Source of the DNA: Adiantum capillus-veneris
Taxonomy: Eukaryota > Streptophyta > Polypodiopsida > Polypodiales > Pteridaceae
Direction: 5' to 3'
DNA: 64,000 bases
Assembly: GCA_014529385.2 (NCBI GenBank)
Contig: CM043946.1
Coordinates: 15,579,077-15,643,076 of the forward strand
A program made the position numbers and the translations under genes. The notes under the pieces are model-generated. The model was not told the origin of the DNA, did no database searches, and saw only the letters and a list, made by a program, of their open reading frames with translations. This document shows, piece by piece, positions 10,047 to 20,765 of this stretch; the stretch's first letter is position 1, and the number at the start of each line of letters is the position of its first letter.

Positions 10047-11226
10047 TGTCACGTGACACATCCAACCCTATGTGTCCGTGGACAAGCTACAACACAACCA
10101 GGGTTCAGTCAGTCAAGTCAGTCTAGATTTAGAAGTGATCTAGCACTTTTGTGAGTCTGTTCGCAGACCGTGCATGTCTAGACACTTAGTGTAGATGCAT
10201 ATCCTCTGGTTGCATACAACATGATCATAAGCATTCCCATCAGAATCCATTAGAATCAGTCAGGGGAATTTTCCAGTGTATTTAGCCTATTTTACCTATT
10301 TTTGATATTTTTCACTTATTATTTTTAAGTGACTTTTGTTGGAAAGTAGGTAGGGCAATTTTGCTAAGTTTGTATATAAACAAACTAGAGCTAGCACTAT
10401 TTGGCAAAAGAGGCAACAGGAGCCAAGCTCAGCAGACAACTTCTCAGCAAGACCAAGCCTTGGTGGTTTCCCTCCAAGCAGCAGATCCCCCTTCCATTAG
10501 CGTTTTTGGAAAGCATCTCAGTCTGGCGTTTTTGCATCATCACACCATCGCCAAAAGACCCAGCCACTAGCGTTTTGCATCTACCATCCATCGCCAGCAG
10601 AAGAAGCAGACAAGCTAGCGTTTTGACATCAACAGCCCTAGCATTTTTTTCAGAACTTCAGCCTTTGCAAATTCAGCAATGCAGCAATTTGCAGCAGTAG
10701 GAGACCTTCAAGAAGAAGTAGCAGATTCAGCCCGAAAGACCATCAGTTTTCACCCCTCAGAAACCTCAGTTTTCAGCCCTAAACCTGCAGATTTTCAGCG
10801 CCAAAGACCTACGAAAAACAGTCCCAGAATCAGCGTTTTTGGACAGCAGTAGAAAGATCACAGATTTCAGCCCATAGCGTTTTTGGACAGCAGTAGAAGG
10901 ATTGCAGATTTCAGCCCTTAGGTCAGTCTCCTCTTCACTGTCGTCATCGCCGACATAGCCTAGACTTGCATCAGTCACATGCATTCAGTTTGTGCAATCA
11001 TAAGTATTGGAGGGTTTTACGTCTCTGGTGTCGTATCTCTCTTTTCTCTCTATCTCTCAGTCTCATACACTTACACGCATAGTGTCCATTCACTTTGTTT
11101 GTGATCATAACATTCTCTCATTAAGAACGGAAGGCTCTCCCTTCCATAAGAACAAAAGGAACCTTGAGCACAGTTTGAAGCACTCATCTTGAGCAAAGCG
11201 CAACATTCATTCCGTTGCACCTAACA
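10047..11226 (+). repeat. 3' LTR of the inner Ty3 element
   Basis: 1180 bp and nearly the same as 6836-8071. It starts right after a purine tract and ends immediately before the duplicated CAAGA. Confidence 0.9.
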
Positions 11227-11282
11227 CAAGACCCTCAAGAACCCAAGTTCCCCGTGAACTTAAGAACCAAAGATCATAGTGC

Positions 11283-12282
11283 ATGGTCATCACCCGAAGC
11301 GGAATGGATACTTCGTATACAGGTGATAAGCATGAGAGAGGCGACGAAGAATTTTCCCCACCAAGAGATTTTTCCGACCCTCCCCCTTCGCCATCTACGC
11401 CACAAATTGTACCAAATCCTATGGAGGCGATGGTCAAGACGATAATGGACATGATGGCCAAACAAGAAGCGACTCGCATTGCCTTGGAACGCGAGCGCGA
11501 CAAACGAAAAGAAAGAAAGGCACAAAGAAAGGAGGAAGCTGAAGCAAGACGAGCGGCCTGGGAGGTAGATCGGGAGGCTCAACGAGCGGCCTTGGAGACC
11601 GAGCGTGAGGCTCAAAGAGAACTTCGCACTGAAGAATTGGTTCAACAAGTTCTTGCCCCGAAGTCTGAACCAGCCAAAGAGGTTGGTAGTTCCTCAAGTG
11701 GCGCAAGCCGTGATGCGGACTCCAACAATCCAGTCACAGAGAAGTTGACTTTCAGTAAGTATGATGGTAAGATGGATGCTACAGTTATTCATTCTTGGTT
11801 GCATCAATTTAATGCTTATTTTGCGACAACTAAAAAGACAGGGAATAGCAAGGTTTTGATGGCAGCTATGTACCTTGCCGGTTATGTCTTTCTCTAATCA
11901 TGTTTTGCAGCTCGGCACTCAATTACGCAAATCGGATTCGGAGCGCAAGGAGGCATTCCTTTATGGATTGGACGAGTATATCAAGTATGATGTCGAGGTA
12001 CTTGATCCAATCGATCTCAACAAGGCGGTAGCAATTGCTCTCGCACACGAGATGAAGCACAACAAGGGAAAGCCTAAGGAGAACAAGACTTCCACAAGTA
12101 CCTCTCAGACTTCTCAGAACCCTCACAACGGTAAGAACGGTAACTCTTCTAACCAATCTTCCAACAGTCTCTCAGAAAAGAATTCTTCCAATGAACCTAA
12201 GGGTAAGGCTAACACAATTGCTAAACCTAAGCTCACTCCAGATGAAAAGGTAGCACAAGGAATTCTAGAAGGATCACCATAG
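11283..12282 (+). CDS. Gag region of the outer Ty3 element (fossil)
   Basis: The reading frame begins MVITRSGMDTSYTGDKHERG. It runs through a highly charged coiled-coil-like segment of Arg/Glu repeats (ERDKRKERKAQRKEEAEARR) to a Gag core with KYDGKMDATVIHSWLHQF, the segment that opens the retrotransposon Gag fold. The later part (FLYGLDEYIKYDVEVLDP) is the C-terminal half of the same domain, followed by a Ser/Asn-rich linker. Gag forms the virus-like particle. The region is broken and is interrupted at its end by the GC-rich segment at 12284. Confidence 0.75.
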
Positions 12283-12283
12283 T

Positions 12284-12732
12284 TACCCGGAACGGGAACG
12301 GGAGGGTCCAGAACAACGGGACGGAGAGGAGGGGAGACCGGAACGGGAACGGGAACGGGAACGGGGCCGAAACGGTCCACCTAGAGTAAGGCTTGAATTA
12401 CCTCCATTCAGCTTAGTCCCAAATAAACTCCTAAACAACTCTAAAACTACCCCCAAATATGCCCTCAAACTGCACCAAATATGTTCCCCGAACATCCCCA
12501 AATCTGCCCCCAGAAGCCCACTTTTTTTCCCCAAATGCCTACTTTTGCCCGTTCCGCCCCGCGTTTCGCCGTTCCGCCTCATGTTCCACCTCGTTCCCCC
12601 CATTCCGGAACACTGATCCGGTTACACCCCATTTCGGAACGGCGTTTTGTTCCCATGTCCGTTTCGGGAACTGGACTCGTCCAGAACGCCGTTTCGGAAC
12701 GTTTGGGCTGTGTTCCCCCCGATCCCTGTTAC
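12284..12732 (+). mobile_element. GC-rich inverted-repeat segment 1 (GGAACG family)
   Basis: The left end GTTACCCGGAACGGG follows TA. The right end (CCCGATCCCTGTTAC) is an imperfect inverted match, about 11 of 15 bases. The interior has repeated GGAACG/CGTTCC hexamers near both ends, for example a run of GGGAAC units at 12342-12364. It has no coding capacity. It interrupts the Gag region of the outer Ty3 element just before the zinc knuckle. It is most like a short non-autonomous DNA transposon, superfamily unknown. Confidence 0.5.
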
Positions 12733-12765
12733 ACTGTACTTCACGTCGGAAGAGCAAAGCACTTA

Positions 12766-13590
12766 TTCTAAGGAGGTCATTGTTTTCATTGTCACATTAA
12801 GGGTCACATAAAAAGAACATGTCCTAAGCTTGAATCGAATGAATCTAAAGAATCCACAGAACCCACTTCCTCTGTCAATGCAATTACTGATAACACGAGT
12901 GTGCCCCAAGTTTCTCCTGACCCTCCCATTGATGATTCTCTCATTAAATGTTATGGTCATATGACCGGGCAGCGTTTTGTCATATTGTTTGACCCACGTA
13001 GTATGCATGATGTGATCAGTCCCTCTCTTGTTGAGAGAGCCCGCCTAGAGGTTAGTCAAAAATCTCCTCTCGAGGACTCTGGCTTTGTTCCCGATATGGA
13101 CTCTCATCACGCAAGAGTGTCTTAGTGTGTTGTTTACAATTCAACAAGCTGCTTTCCGTAGAAGATTTTCAGTCTCTCCTCTCTCAGGATGTGATATGAT
13201 TTTGGGCATTCGATGGTTTCGTGAGCATAACCCTCTCATTGATTGGGAGGCTAACACTTTCACTCTCAATGCCAAAAGTGACTCTCCCATTGTCATTTGT
13301 GGAGAGGAGGTTGTTCATTCTCCCTCTCTTATTGCTAATGTGCAAAACAAGATTGAACGGATTCAGGAGAACGAGACTCTCTCAGTCTCTTCTTCTCTAA
13401 AGCATGACACACAGGATTTGCATGATTATGAAAAGCATGATGATGATTTGAATGACAATGATAAGCATGATGATTTGGATGATAAAACCATGATGATTTG
13501 CATGATCAAGATGTGATTTCTCACAAGCATGATGAGTAGCATGAAGAAGACGTGATTGTTCATAAGGTTGATGAGTTAGTTGATAAGCAC
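12766..13590 (+). CDS. Gag zinc knuckle and protease region of the outer Ty3 element (fossil)
   Basis: A CCHC knuckle (CFHCHIKGHIKRTC, 12779-12820) marks the nucleic-acid-binding tail of Gag. A retropepsin-like region follows, with the flap and C-terminal signature DMILGIRWFREHNPLIDWE near 13195-13252, typical of Ty3 Pol. Beyond it comes an Asp/His-rich tract (KHDTQDLHDYEKHDDDLN) shared with the ORF of the inner element at 8803. The region is broken in several places and no polymerase follows. Confidence 0.7.
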
Positions 13591-13592
13591 TA

Positions 13593-13949
13593 GTACCGGA
13601 ATGTCTGACATTCCGGGTGGCCAATGCAAACCGGAACGGCCGTTCCGGAACGTTCCGAAACGCCCCCGGACCATTCCGTAATGCCCCTGGAACAGCCAAC
13701 AACCACAAACAAATTTGGCAAAAATTGAAAAAATTGAAGTAAATGTTTGGGCTTCTTTTGAAAATGTGCAAGGCCTCAAGGACTCATAAAATGCACCCCC
13801 CTCCCCCTTTCTCTTCACAAGCTAATCCTCAAGGCTCAAGCTCTCTCCCTCTCACTCTCAAGATCTCTCCCTCTCAAGACTCACTCTCTCAAGGCTCAAG
13901 GCTTCAAGCCTTCAAGCTCTCTTCCTCTCCCTCCCACTCTCTCAAATCT

Positions 13950-14003
<54 letters not shown>

Positions 14004-14225
14004 CTAGTCATAGCAAGGTTAGAATGGTCTTCAAAACGAGTTTTTTGTGAGTATTAGAGTCAAAGCACTCTAATACTCCTAGTATTTAAACACAAGGAGC
14101 TAAAAATTGCACTATTTGGGTGTTTTTTATACCTCCCGTTCCGCGACGTTCACGTTCCGGACCCCTAGCCGTTCCCCCGTTCCGCGGGGATCCCGTTGCC
14201 GTTCCCGTTCCGCGTTCCGGGTAAC
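13593..14225 (-). mobile_element. GC-rich inverted-repeat segment 2 (GGAACG family)
   Basis: The right end CGTTCCGGGTAAC is the exact inverse of the left end of segment 1 (GTTACCCGGAACG). The left end GTACCGGAATG is a shorter imperfect copy. TA lies on both sides (CACTA before, TATGCC after). Subterminal GGAACG/CGTTCC repeats occur at both ends, and 13596-13617 is a small hairpin (CCGGAATGTC/GACATTCCGG). The centre has CT-rich sequence and (TC)n at about 13964-13998. No transposase is present. Confidence 0.5.
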
Positions 14226-15248
14226 TATGCCGTGCATGCCCTGTCACTTAGTGTAGATGCATATCCTCTGGTTGCACACAGCATGATCATAAGCATTCCC
14301 ATCAAAATCCATCAGAATCCTTCAGGGGAATTTTCCAGTGCATTTAGCCTATTTTACCTATTTTTGACATTTTTCACTTATTATTTTTAAGTGACTTTTG
14401 TTGGAAAGTAGGTAGGGCAAATTGAGTAAGTTTGTCTATAAGCAAACCTAAACTAGCACTAAATGGCAGAAGAGGCGGCAGGAGCTCCACCACTCAACAG
14501 GCAACTTCTCAAGCAAGAACCCCTTGGGGACGTTTCTCTCAAGCAGACAACATCAGCACTAGTGTTTTTCAGCAGGCACCATCGCCACCGAACCTCAGTC
14601 AGCTAGCGTTTCCATCAAGCTTCATCGCCAAGGAACTTCTCAGCATAGCGTTAGCAAAATCCCTCAAATCGCCCTCATCTGTGCATGGCATTTTCAGCAA
14701 GATAAGCAACATCAGTTTCAGCCCTAAAAGACCATCAGTTTCAGCCCTAAAGAACATCAGTTTTCAGCCCTAAAGACCCGCAGACTTTCAGCCATAAAGA
14801 GCAGCAAGGGCAGCGTTTTCTCCTGCGTTTTCAGCCGCAGCAGATTTCAGCCCCTTAGCGTTTTTGGACAACAGTAGAAGGACAGTAGATTTCAACCATA
14901 GCGTCAGTCTCGCCATCACCGTCGTCGACACCGACATAGCCTAGACTTGCATCGGTCACATGCATTCCCATTGTACCAGTTTGTGCAATCAATAGTAGCT
15001 CACTCTCACCGACGAGAGGGGGGCCTTCGGAGGAGGGTTTTACGTCTCTGGTGTCGTATTCTCTTCTCTCTCTTTCTCTCAGTCTCATACACTTGCACGC
15101 ACAGTGTCCATTCACTTTGTTGTGATCATAGCACTCTCTCATTAAGAACGGAAGGCTCTCCCTTCCATAAGAACAAAAGGAACCTTGAGCACAGTTCGGA
15201 GCACTCATCTTGAGCAAAGTTCAAACATTCATTCCGCTGCACCTAACA
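14226..15248 (+). repeat. 3' LTR of the outer Ty3 element (partial)
   Basis: It matches the 5' LTR from about its 125th base onward (GCCGTGCATGCCC) and ends CCTAACA immediately before the duplicated GATAT. Its left boundary is the inverted-repeat segment ending at 14225. Confidence 0.85.
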
Positions 15249-15253
15249 GATAT

Positions 15254-16330
15254 GAAGCTAATTCAAGAGCTAATCCCTACGATCCTAGGCCATATATACA
15301 TGACATTAGTACTATGGCCGATGGTCGGTGGTCAGTGGCCGCAGTCAGTGGGTTGGCATGGTCCATACCGCACATCAAACACATACACACTTATCTACCA
15401 CCACTTGTAACACTATATAAGGAGGCCATCTTTATGAACCATGGCATCTTATATTGAAGGATAACCAGACCCTTATATTCCTGCCTACTAGTACTAGTTT
15501 CTATATCACCATCTAAGCTCTACCTTGACAGCGCATGGGTGGATGATGCCATCACTCTATAATAGTGTTAATCTAAATTTGATTTGCGACTAATCTACTT
15601 CGCATCGTATCTCTCTCTACTATCCTTACTACAAGATCATATTTAATCTATATTTCTTACATGGTATTAGAGCTTTAAGTGCTCGTAGCTAAAATTGTAC
15701 GAGAAGTACTTGTATTACCTTGCAAAATCAATCCCTTATTATGTCAACGTCTTCAAATGTTATTGCCACTGCTACTCGGCTACGAATTCGTCCACCAGCA
15801 TGCACAGAAAGCAAGCTTGATGGCACCAACTCCACCCTGTGGAAATTCAAAGTTTCTACGATTTTGGATTCGTATGAATTAGTGGATACAGTGTTGGTGC
15901 AAAATGGTGCTTACCTAGAGCCTACTACAACAACTGATCCAAAAAATCCAAGCCTTGTAATTCCTACACATGCTACTCTTCTATGTGCTTGAAAGAGAAG
16001 GAATGCGGATGCGTTGTGCACCATTTTCATGTGTATAAGTGATTCTATTCTCACTTTAATCTAGCATACCATTAAATCACATGTAGCTTGGAGCATATTG
16101 GCTCGCCAATATGAAGCGCAAAATCACACCACAATTCAAAGGATCCTATCATAGTCGAGCCAAAGACATGAGTAGAATATGTAAGGCTTGCTCACCGTTA
16201 ATTTGAAGCTATGCATGGCTTTATCTTGTTTCTATTGTTTTACCCTCACCAAGTGATCGAAATGAGGACCATACTAGCTTTTTCATGAGATGCATATGTG
16301 ATCATTGTTGTGAGAGGAAGGTCTTACCAG
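15254..16330 (+). mobile_element. Ty1 (Copia) fragment: LTR end, primer site and gag start
   Basis: A TATA box (CACTATATAAGG, 15411-15422) and an LTR end (TTCTTACA, to 15661) are followed by the primer binding site TGGTATTAGAGCT at 15662-15674. The Gag start follows at about 15741, with KLDGTNSTLWKFKVSTILDS and, further on, SILARQYEAQNHTTIQRIL, typical of the Copia Gag (UBN2) domain. Homology fades near 16330 and no pol or 3' LTR follows. The LTR start is unclear and may lie left of the outer Ty3 element, which then would have inserted into this LTR. An old fossil. Confidence 0.7.
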
Positions 16331-17206
16331 ATGAATAGGGAGTAGACACTCCTCTTTTACAAGAAAATGATTAACATTGTATGTGGATAATAGAATACAG
16401 CTTAAATTAGAGGTTTGCTAAAAATTCTTGTGGACTTGTCTTCAAAAGACTGAAATAAACAGCTCTGAATCGAGCATAAAACCCTTGACCACACGCATAA
16501 GTAGATAGTAAACCCAATGCAGGTTTCAATTGAATTTAAGAGATAATTAGAGTCCGGATAACAAGAGTTGGCCACCAACGTGTAGGCAATTCCAAAATTG
16601 GTGCCTTATAATTGTGTTCTAGACCACTTGAAGTCCGGCCATGTTGCCTTCCTCAAAATGGTGAAGAAAATTGAAGGGGTGAGGGGAGTGGAAATGGGAA
16701 CGAGAACGGAAATGGAAGCGGGAAAACGAGAAAAGAATGGAATTAGAGACTCTCAAGTAGCTATACCTCAAAAAGATCATTCCCGCTAGCAGTGATGTGT
16801 CCGTATGGCATACTACAGCTGGTTTACATATGATAAGCCATTGCACTCGGGTAGGGATTTATTAGAGACATTTATCTAGCAAAACCATTCAAGTCAATAG
16901 ATCGAACTTACTCTATTCTCATGTGACGCCAAGACTACAATACGAAAGAGCTTGAAGATTGATGAAGAATGCATTGTGAATTTAATTTGTTATTAACAGA
17001 CCTAGCCTATGTGTACTTCCAAACAGAAGAGTTGAACGCTTCTGCCACACATTTAGGAATGGTTTGGTCACCCTGGGGCTGCCTGGTGCCAAATAAACTT
17101 AATACCTTCCTGCATCTAGGCTGAAGTTGCGGCTACATTAAACCCAGGCCACTATGAATCACACATGCGACGGTTGCAACATGTCAGGAACATGCCTGGA
17201 TCATAC
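16331..17206. other. No gene seen
   Basis: Mixed unique-looking sequence with no ORF of weight on either strand, no repeat I can identify and no RNA-gene fold that I recognise. Confidence 0.5.
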
Positions 17207-17427
17207 CTGTAGATAAAGTCATTTGGAAAGATGATGTATTTGCTAGCAGGAACCACTCCGCTGCTGCTGCGAAGGCCAAGCACTGGTAGCAGTCCACTTG
17301 AGAAGCTGTCCCGTGGATACTTCAACCCTTCTTTCACTGCCCTCCCACATCCTGCTGCACCCTCCATGCATCGTAAACCTATCTTCTTCATCATCTTCTC
17401 CATGTCTTGAAATATGAAGACCTTCAA
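17207..17427 (-). CDS. Possible first exon of an unrecognised host gene
   Basis: On the minus strand an ATG-led frame opens MKVFIFQDMEKMMKKIGLRC. It continues with RAVKEGLKYPRDSFSSGLLP and SSGVVPASKYIIFPNDFIYR, and meets a good splice donor (ACAG|GTATGA) at 17207/17206. Upstream on this strand lies a CT/AC-rich tract (17483-17536), which is common in plant 5' leaders. The residues are non-repetitive and look protein-like, but I do not recognise a family and found no following exon. It could be a gene fragment stranded among repeats. Confidence 0.3.
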
Positions 17428-17482
17428 TGAGTATCTTCATGTGCTCATGTGTGGCGAGCAGGCGTGAGCTGTCACAGTGAGA

Positions 17483-17536
<54 letters not shown>
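17483..17536. repeat. Compound microsatellite (GT)n(GA)n
   Basis: About 20 bp of GT followed by about 34 bp of GA with one AAA interruption. Confidence 0.95.
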
Positions 17537-17537
<1 letters not shown>

Positions 17538-17823
17538 TCTCGTTTAATCGGTTCCTTGCACTGGAGCAGGGCGGGGTAGCGAACAATTGAAAGGTGATGC
17601 GTGGAGGCGCCACCATCGCCACGCAGCGCCTCCACATATCACGTTTCAATTCGTCGCTCTCAGAGTGAGTTCGAAGCTTGCGAGACGGCACATATTACAA
17701 ATTTTCAAGTCCTTTCGATTAACGAGCTCACACGACTCGGCTCTTACCAAGGGGTCATTCTTATAGACAGTTTTTTCAAGCTCAAACATATGAGTCTGAG
17801 TGTACGTACCTAAGTGTGCATAA

Positions 17824-17826
<3 letters not shown>

Positions 17827-17866
<40 letters not shown>

Positions 17867-17894
17867 GCTATTCTTATATATTTCCATAGGACAA

Positions 17895-17935
<41 letters not shown>
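17827..17935. repeat. Microsatellites (TG)19 and (TC)19
   Basis: (TG)n at 17827-17864 and (TC)n at 17898-17935, separated by 33 bp. Confidence 0.95.
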
Positions 17936-17938
<3 letters not shown>

Positions 17939-18492
17939 GACGTGGGTAGCATTTTAAATTTTCTTATCGATGTACCAATTATTAATTTCTCTTGCTAAAT
18001 TCTACTACAAATTGTGACATGGGTGACACACATCTTATCAAAAGAGCACAATTTGTTAAATATGCACTATTTCACCTGTCTCGCCCAATGCTTGGTATCT
18101 TTAATGCATTATGCAAGATCACCCATATGTATATCCCAAGAAAGGAGGGTACGAAGCCCCTAACCTCTCTATGTATGCACACGATTCCATCATCCTTGCC
18201 ATCATCCTTTTGGGCCCTAGGTGAAGACAATGAGAGTTATCACATGGGATACAAACTTTGCCATCTCTCTTAGATTCTTGCAAGAAATACGTTTGATATC
18301 AACATGCAGACTTGGGCATTGGAATAGGTAGGAGAGGTAGATAAATTCCATGGGGTAGCTAATGTTTTCATAACCAAAAGTTGTAGAGTAGTTGCCAAGC
18401 TAGGTAGGGAGGGATAGAAAAAGAGAGCTCTACATCTTGCTCAATAGAGATAGAGAAAGGGAGCCTTGCAAGTTAATATGCACTTGTCATGT

Positions 18493-18493
<1 letters not shown>

Positions 18494-18538
<45 letters not shown>
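18494..18538. repeat. Microsatellite (GA)22
   Basis: Uninterrupted GA run. Confidence 0.95.
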
Positions 18539-18544
<6 letters not shown>

Positions 18545-18985
18545 CCCTAAACCTCCATCAATAACATCACCTCAATTCTTGAGGCCATCGTGAGCAGCTT
18601 TGTCTTTGCCTCAACACCACTATTAGCTTGCAAATCTGAACGTGTGTAATTGTCTTGTCAACGATTACTTTTCATCAAGCACTATTGGCGTCGCGTCGCG
18701 TATGAAGATGTCACCAACAATTAGCTTGTCTTTGTTGCAATGTTGAACACATAGCCACTGGCCTTGTTGAAGTTGGTTTAGCATGTTCGTAGTTGCAAAC
18801 CAAGTTGTACTTTATTGTAATTCTCAAACCAAGCTCCAAGCTCGTGAGCGGCAAGGAGGTTGGAGTTGTAAACTCTGGTCCTGGGAAGGCTAACTCATAG
18901 ATGTGGCATGTCTATGTTGAGAGAGAGAGTTGTGCCAGACATGGTAAACGCTACCTCTTTCATGTAACGATGCAAGAGCCTGCCT

Positions 18986-18990
<5 letters not shown>

Positions 18991-19032
<42 letters not shown>

Positions 19033-19048
19033 ATATATATATATATAT
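18991..19048. repeat. Compound microsatellite (GT)20(TA)8
   Basis: (GT)n at 18991-19030 runs straight into (TA)n. Confidence 0.95.
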
Positions 19049-19338
19049 CTTTTTTGGCCTCTTTGTCTGAAGGGCCGCTCTTATAACCTGAGTTACAATT
19101 GCACACAGGGCAGGAGAAAATGGCAGGAGCAATTTTGTGTACCAAGGTTCTATCCATCTATACTGGACAACCCTTGGGCACGTGTATATGTAGTTTTCTA
19201 TCAGCATGAGAAAAATATATGCATGACGACGATGACTTGAAGACATAAGTTGCGCCAGCTCGCCTAAAGTGGCAGTTGTATTGTAGTAGCTTTCATTGAG
19301 CTGCAGCTTGGTCGTGAGATGCGTGCAACCTTATACTC

Positions 19339-19340
<2 letters not shown>

Positions 19341-19386
<46 letters not shown>
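19341..19386. repeat. Microsatellite (GA)23
   Basis: Uninterrupted run of alternating A and G. Confidence 0.95.
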
Positions 19387-19388
<2 letters not shown>

Positions 19389-19578
19389 ATGCAGGTGTAC
19401 TGGGAACGAAGATTGAAATCTCAACTTTGCCAAAATTGGCAGAGTGGAGATTGGCGAGCAAGGTTCTACACTACCAACCTTGGCATCACGTGCGAAGGGA
19501 GTGCTTTTCAGCTGGGCAAGGGTAAACGCTGCCCCATGGGAATGCGCTCTAAGTGGTAGACAACAACAAATTTTTCTA

Positions 19579-20041
19579 GGGAAAATTACCAAAATACCCT
19601 TCTAATTTCAAAAATTCCCAAAATATCCTTGTATCTATTTTGGTTGGATTGTTTAAGATTTTCTAATCTTTATTCCTTTTTTAAAATTGAGATCTGTTTT
19701 TGAGTCCTTAGCATATAATTTATCACAAATTACCTCCCAAAAAAAGGCATTTATGTTTAAAAATAATGAAGCAATTCATCTCCAAAACCCACGTAACCAA
19801 CTCAAATTCTAGTTTTAGCATATTGTCCGATAGACAATCAGTCTTCTTATAAACAACTGTAAAAAAAAATTATTTTTGGAAAAATTTACTCCCACAACCA
19901 AGGGTATTTTGGGAATGTTGGAAAATTTGAAGGACATATTAAGAATTTATGACAAATATTTGGGGTATTTTGGAAATTTTTGAAATTTAAGGGGTATTTT
20001 AACAATTTTTACAAACTAGAGGGGTATTTGGTAATTTGCCC
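19579..20041. mobile_element. MITE with long terminal inverted repeats
   Basis: The left end GGGAAAATTACCAAAATACC pairs with the right end (GGGGTATTTGGTAATTTGCCC) as an inverted repeat. The match extends with gaps for roughly 80-100 bp through AATTTCAAAAATTCCCAAAATA and its complement. The 463-bp body is AT-rich and non-coding. The GGGCAAATTACCAAATACCCC-type end is familiar from plant MITEs. I could not define a clear target duplication, so the superfamily is left open. Confidence 0.7.
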
Positions 20042-20042
20042 A

Positions 20043-20076
<34 letters not shown>

Positions 20077-20248
20077 TATTTATTTATTATTATTATTATT
20101 ATTTTATTTTATTTTTGAAATGCCAAACACACTCTATCTGTACGCTGCTAGACTCTCTATAGCCTAGTGGCGATTTCAAAAGCGTGAAAGGCTCAGGTCA
20201 CACATGATCGAAAAGCTAAAACGTCACTCTCTCTTCTATTGTCCAATG

Positions 20249-20281
<33 letters not shown>

Positions 20282-20414
20282 TCCTCTCTTCGCCACTGTT
20301 GTATGGTGTGTGCACTAAGCACAGGCGGAAGCTCTCACTATCCTCGCCGTACCTTTTCAGGTTTCCATTCCGCTCCCCTTCTTGCCGACACACTTTCTCA
20401 GGGCTGGAGACGGG
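20042..20414. repeat. (TC)n, (TA)n and TTA-rich tract
   Basis: TC and TA runs at 20041-20075 pass into a TTA/TTTA-rich stretch to about 20115, and (TC)n lies at 20258-20282. No gene is seen. Confidence 0.8.
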
Positions 20415-20672
20415 ATGGACTGGACACCCTTTCCAATTCCACCTTCTGATGAAGAGCCAGCTTCCCCTCCAACTTACTCCTTCCCCACCTGCAAAATGGT
20501 TGCTGCCCATGACTCCAATTAGAAGCACTTGGCTTCTCATTTGTTGGCACAATAGCGGCCCAATGATAGCTACTTAACCTGCATTTCGAATCCTGCTCAT
20601 GCACGTCCTATGCTATTTGATTTGGTGCAGCACATCAAACTGGAGCTCCATCAGCACCACAAAAGCCAGTCT
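20415..20672 (+). pseudogene. Exon-like fragments, unrecognised
   Basis: Two blocks in the same frame look protein-like: MDWTPFPIPPSDEEPASPPT from 20415, and ISNPAHARPMLFDLVQHIKL from 20583. Between them the frame is closed by stops and no clear splice sites are seen. A (TC)n tract follows at 20670-20686, and a third stretch, GLRFKKVLLEIKPMSKEFI, lies at about 20708-20765. They may be remains of one host gene. I do not recognise the product. Confidence 0.2.
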
Positions 20673-20765
20673 CTCTCTCTCTCTCGTCTCCTAGCTCCCG
20701 CCCCCCAGGATTGCGGTTCAAGAAAGTGTTGCTTGAGATCAAGCCAATGAGCAAAGAGTTCATTT

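Larger units (their letters stand above)
6836..11226 (+). mobile_element. Inner Ty3 element, non-autonomous, nested in a relative
   Basis: Two full LTRs (6836-8071 and 10047-11226) begin TGTCACGTGACAC and end CTAACA. They are flanked by the target duplication CAAGA (6831-6835, 11227-11231). The primer binding site TTGGTATCAGAGCT is at 8072-8085, and the polypurine tract GAAAAGGAGGGGA lies just before the 3' LTR. The internal 2.0 kb has one 299-codon ORF and a pol-tail-like segment, with no protease, reverse transcriptase or integrase. The LTRs are very alike, so the insertion is recent. Structurally it looks whole for a deletion-type non-autonomous element that would need a relative's enzymes. 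Confidence 0.9.
1015..15248 (+). mobile_element. Outer Ty3 (gypsy) LTR retrotransposon, broken, with nested insertions
   Basis: The element starts TGTCACGTGACAC at 1015 and ends CCTAACA at 15248. The 5-bp direct repeat GATAT at 1010-1014 and 15249-15253 is the target duplication and proves both ends. The 5' LTR is 1015-1182 continuing at 5475-6450. The primer binding site TTGGTATCAGAGCT (initiator tRNA-Met type) follows at 6451. Gag and protease parts lie at 11283-13590, and a partial 3' LTR at 14226-15248. No reverse transcriptase or integrase is visible. It holds a minus-strand element (1183-5469), a relative of its own family (6836-11226) and two inverted-repeat segments (12284-12732, 13593-14225). 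It is a fossil with several breaks. The two LTRs look only a few percent apart by eye, so it is not ancient. Confidence 0.9.
17936..19578. other. No gene seen; microsatellite-rich
   Basis: Contains (GA)n at 18494-18538, (GT)n(TA)n at 18991-19048 and (GA)n at 19341-19386. The ORFs here are short or run through the repeats. The stretch 17992-18273 is open on the plus strand but has no motif I recognise. Confidence 0.6.

Noticed and set aside
12459-12800. ORFs through the GC-rich segment
   Set aside because: The frames are biased by GGAACG repeats, overlap one another and show no domain.
13588-13600. CACTA-type transposon end (CACTAGTACCGG)
   Set aside because: No TAGTG counterpart lies at the right end, and the inverted GTTACCCGG/CCGGGTAAC ends fit better.
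5475-15248. A tandem array of four LTRs formed by unequal exchange
   Set aside because: The target duplications and the pairing of LTR variants show true nesting of one element in another.
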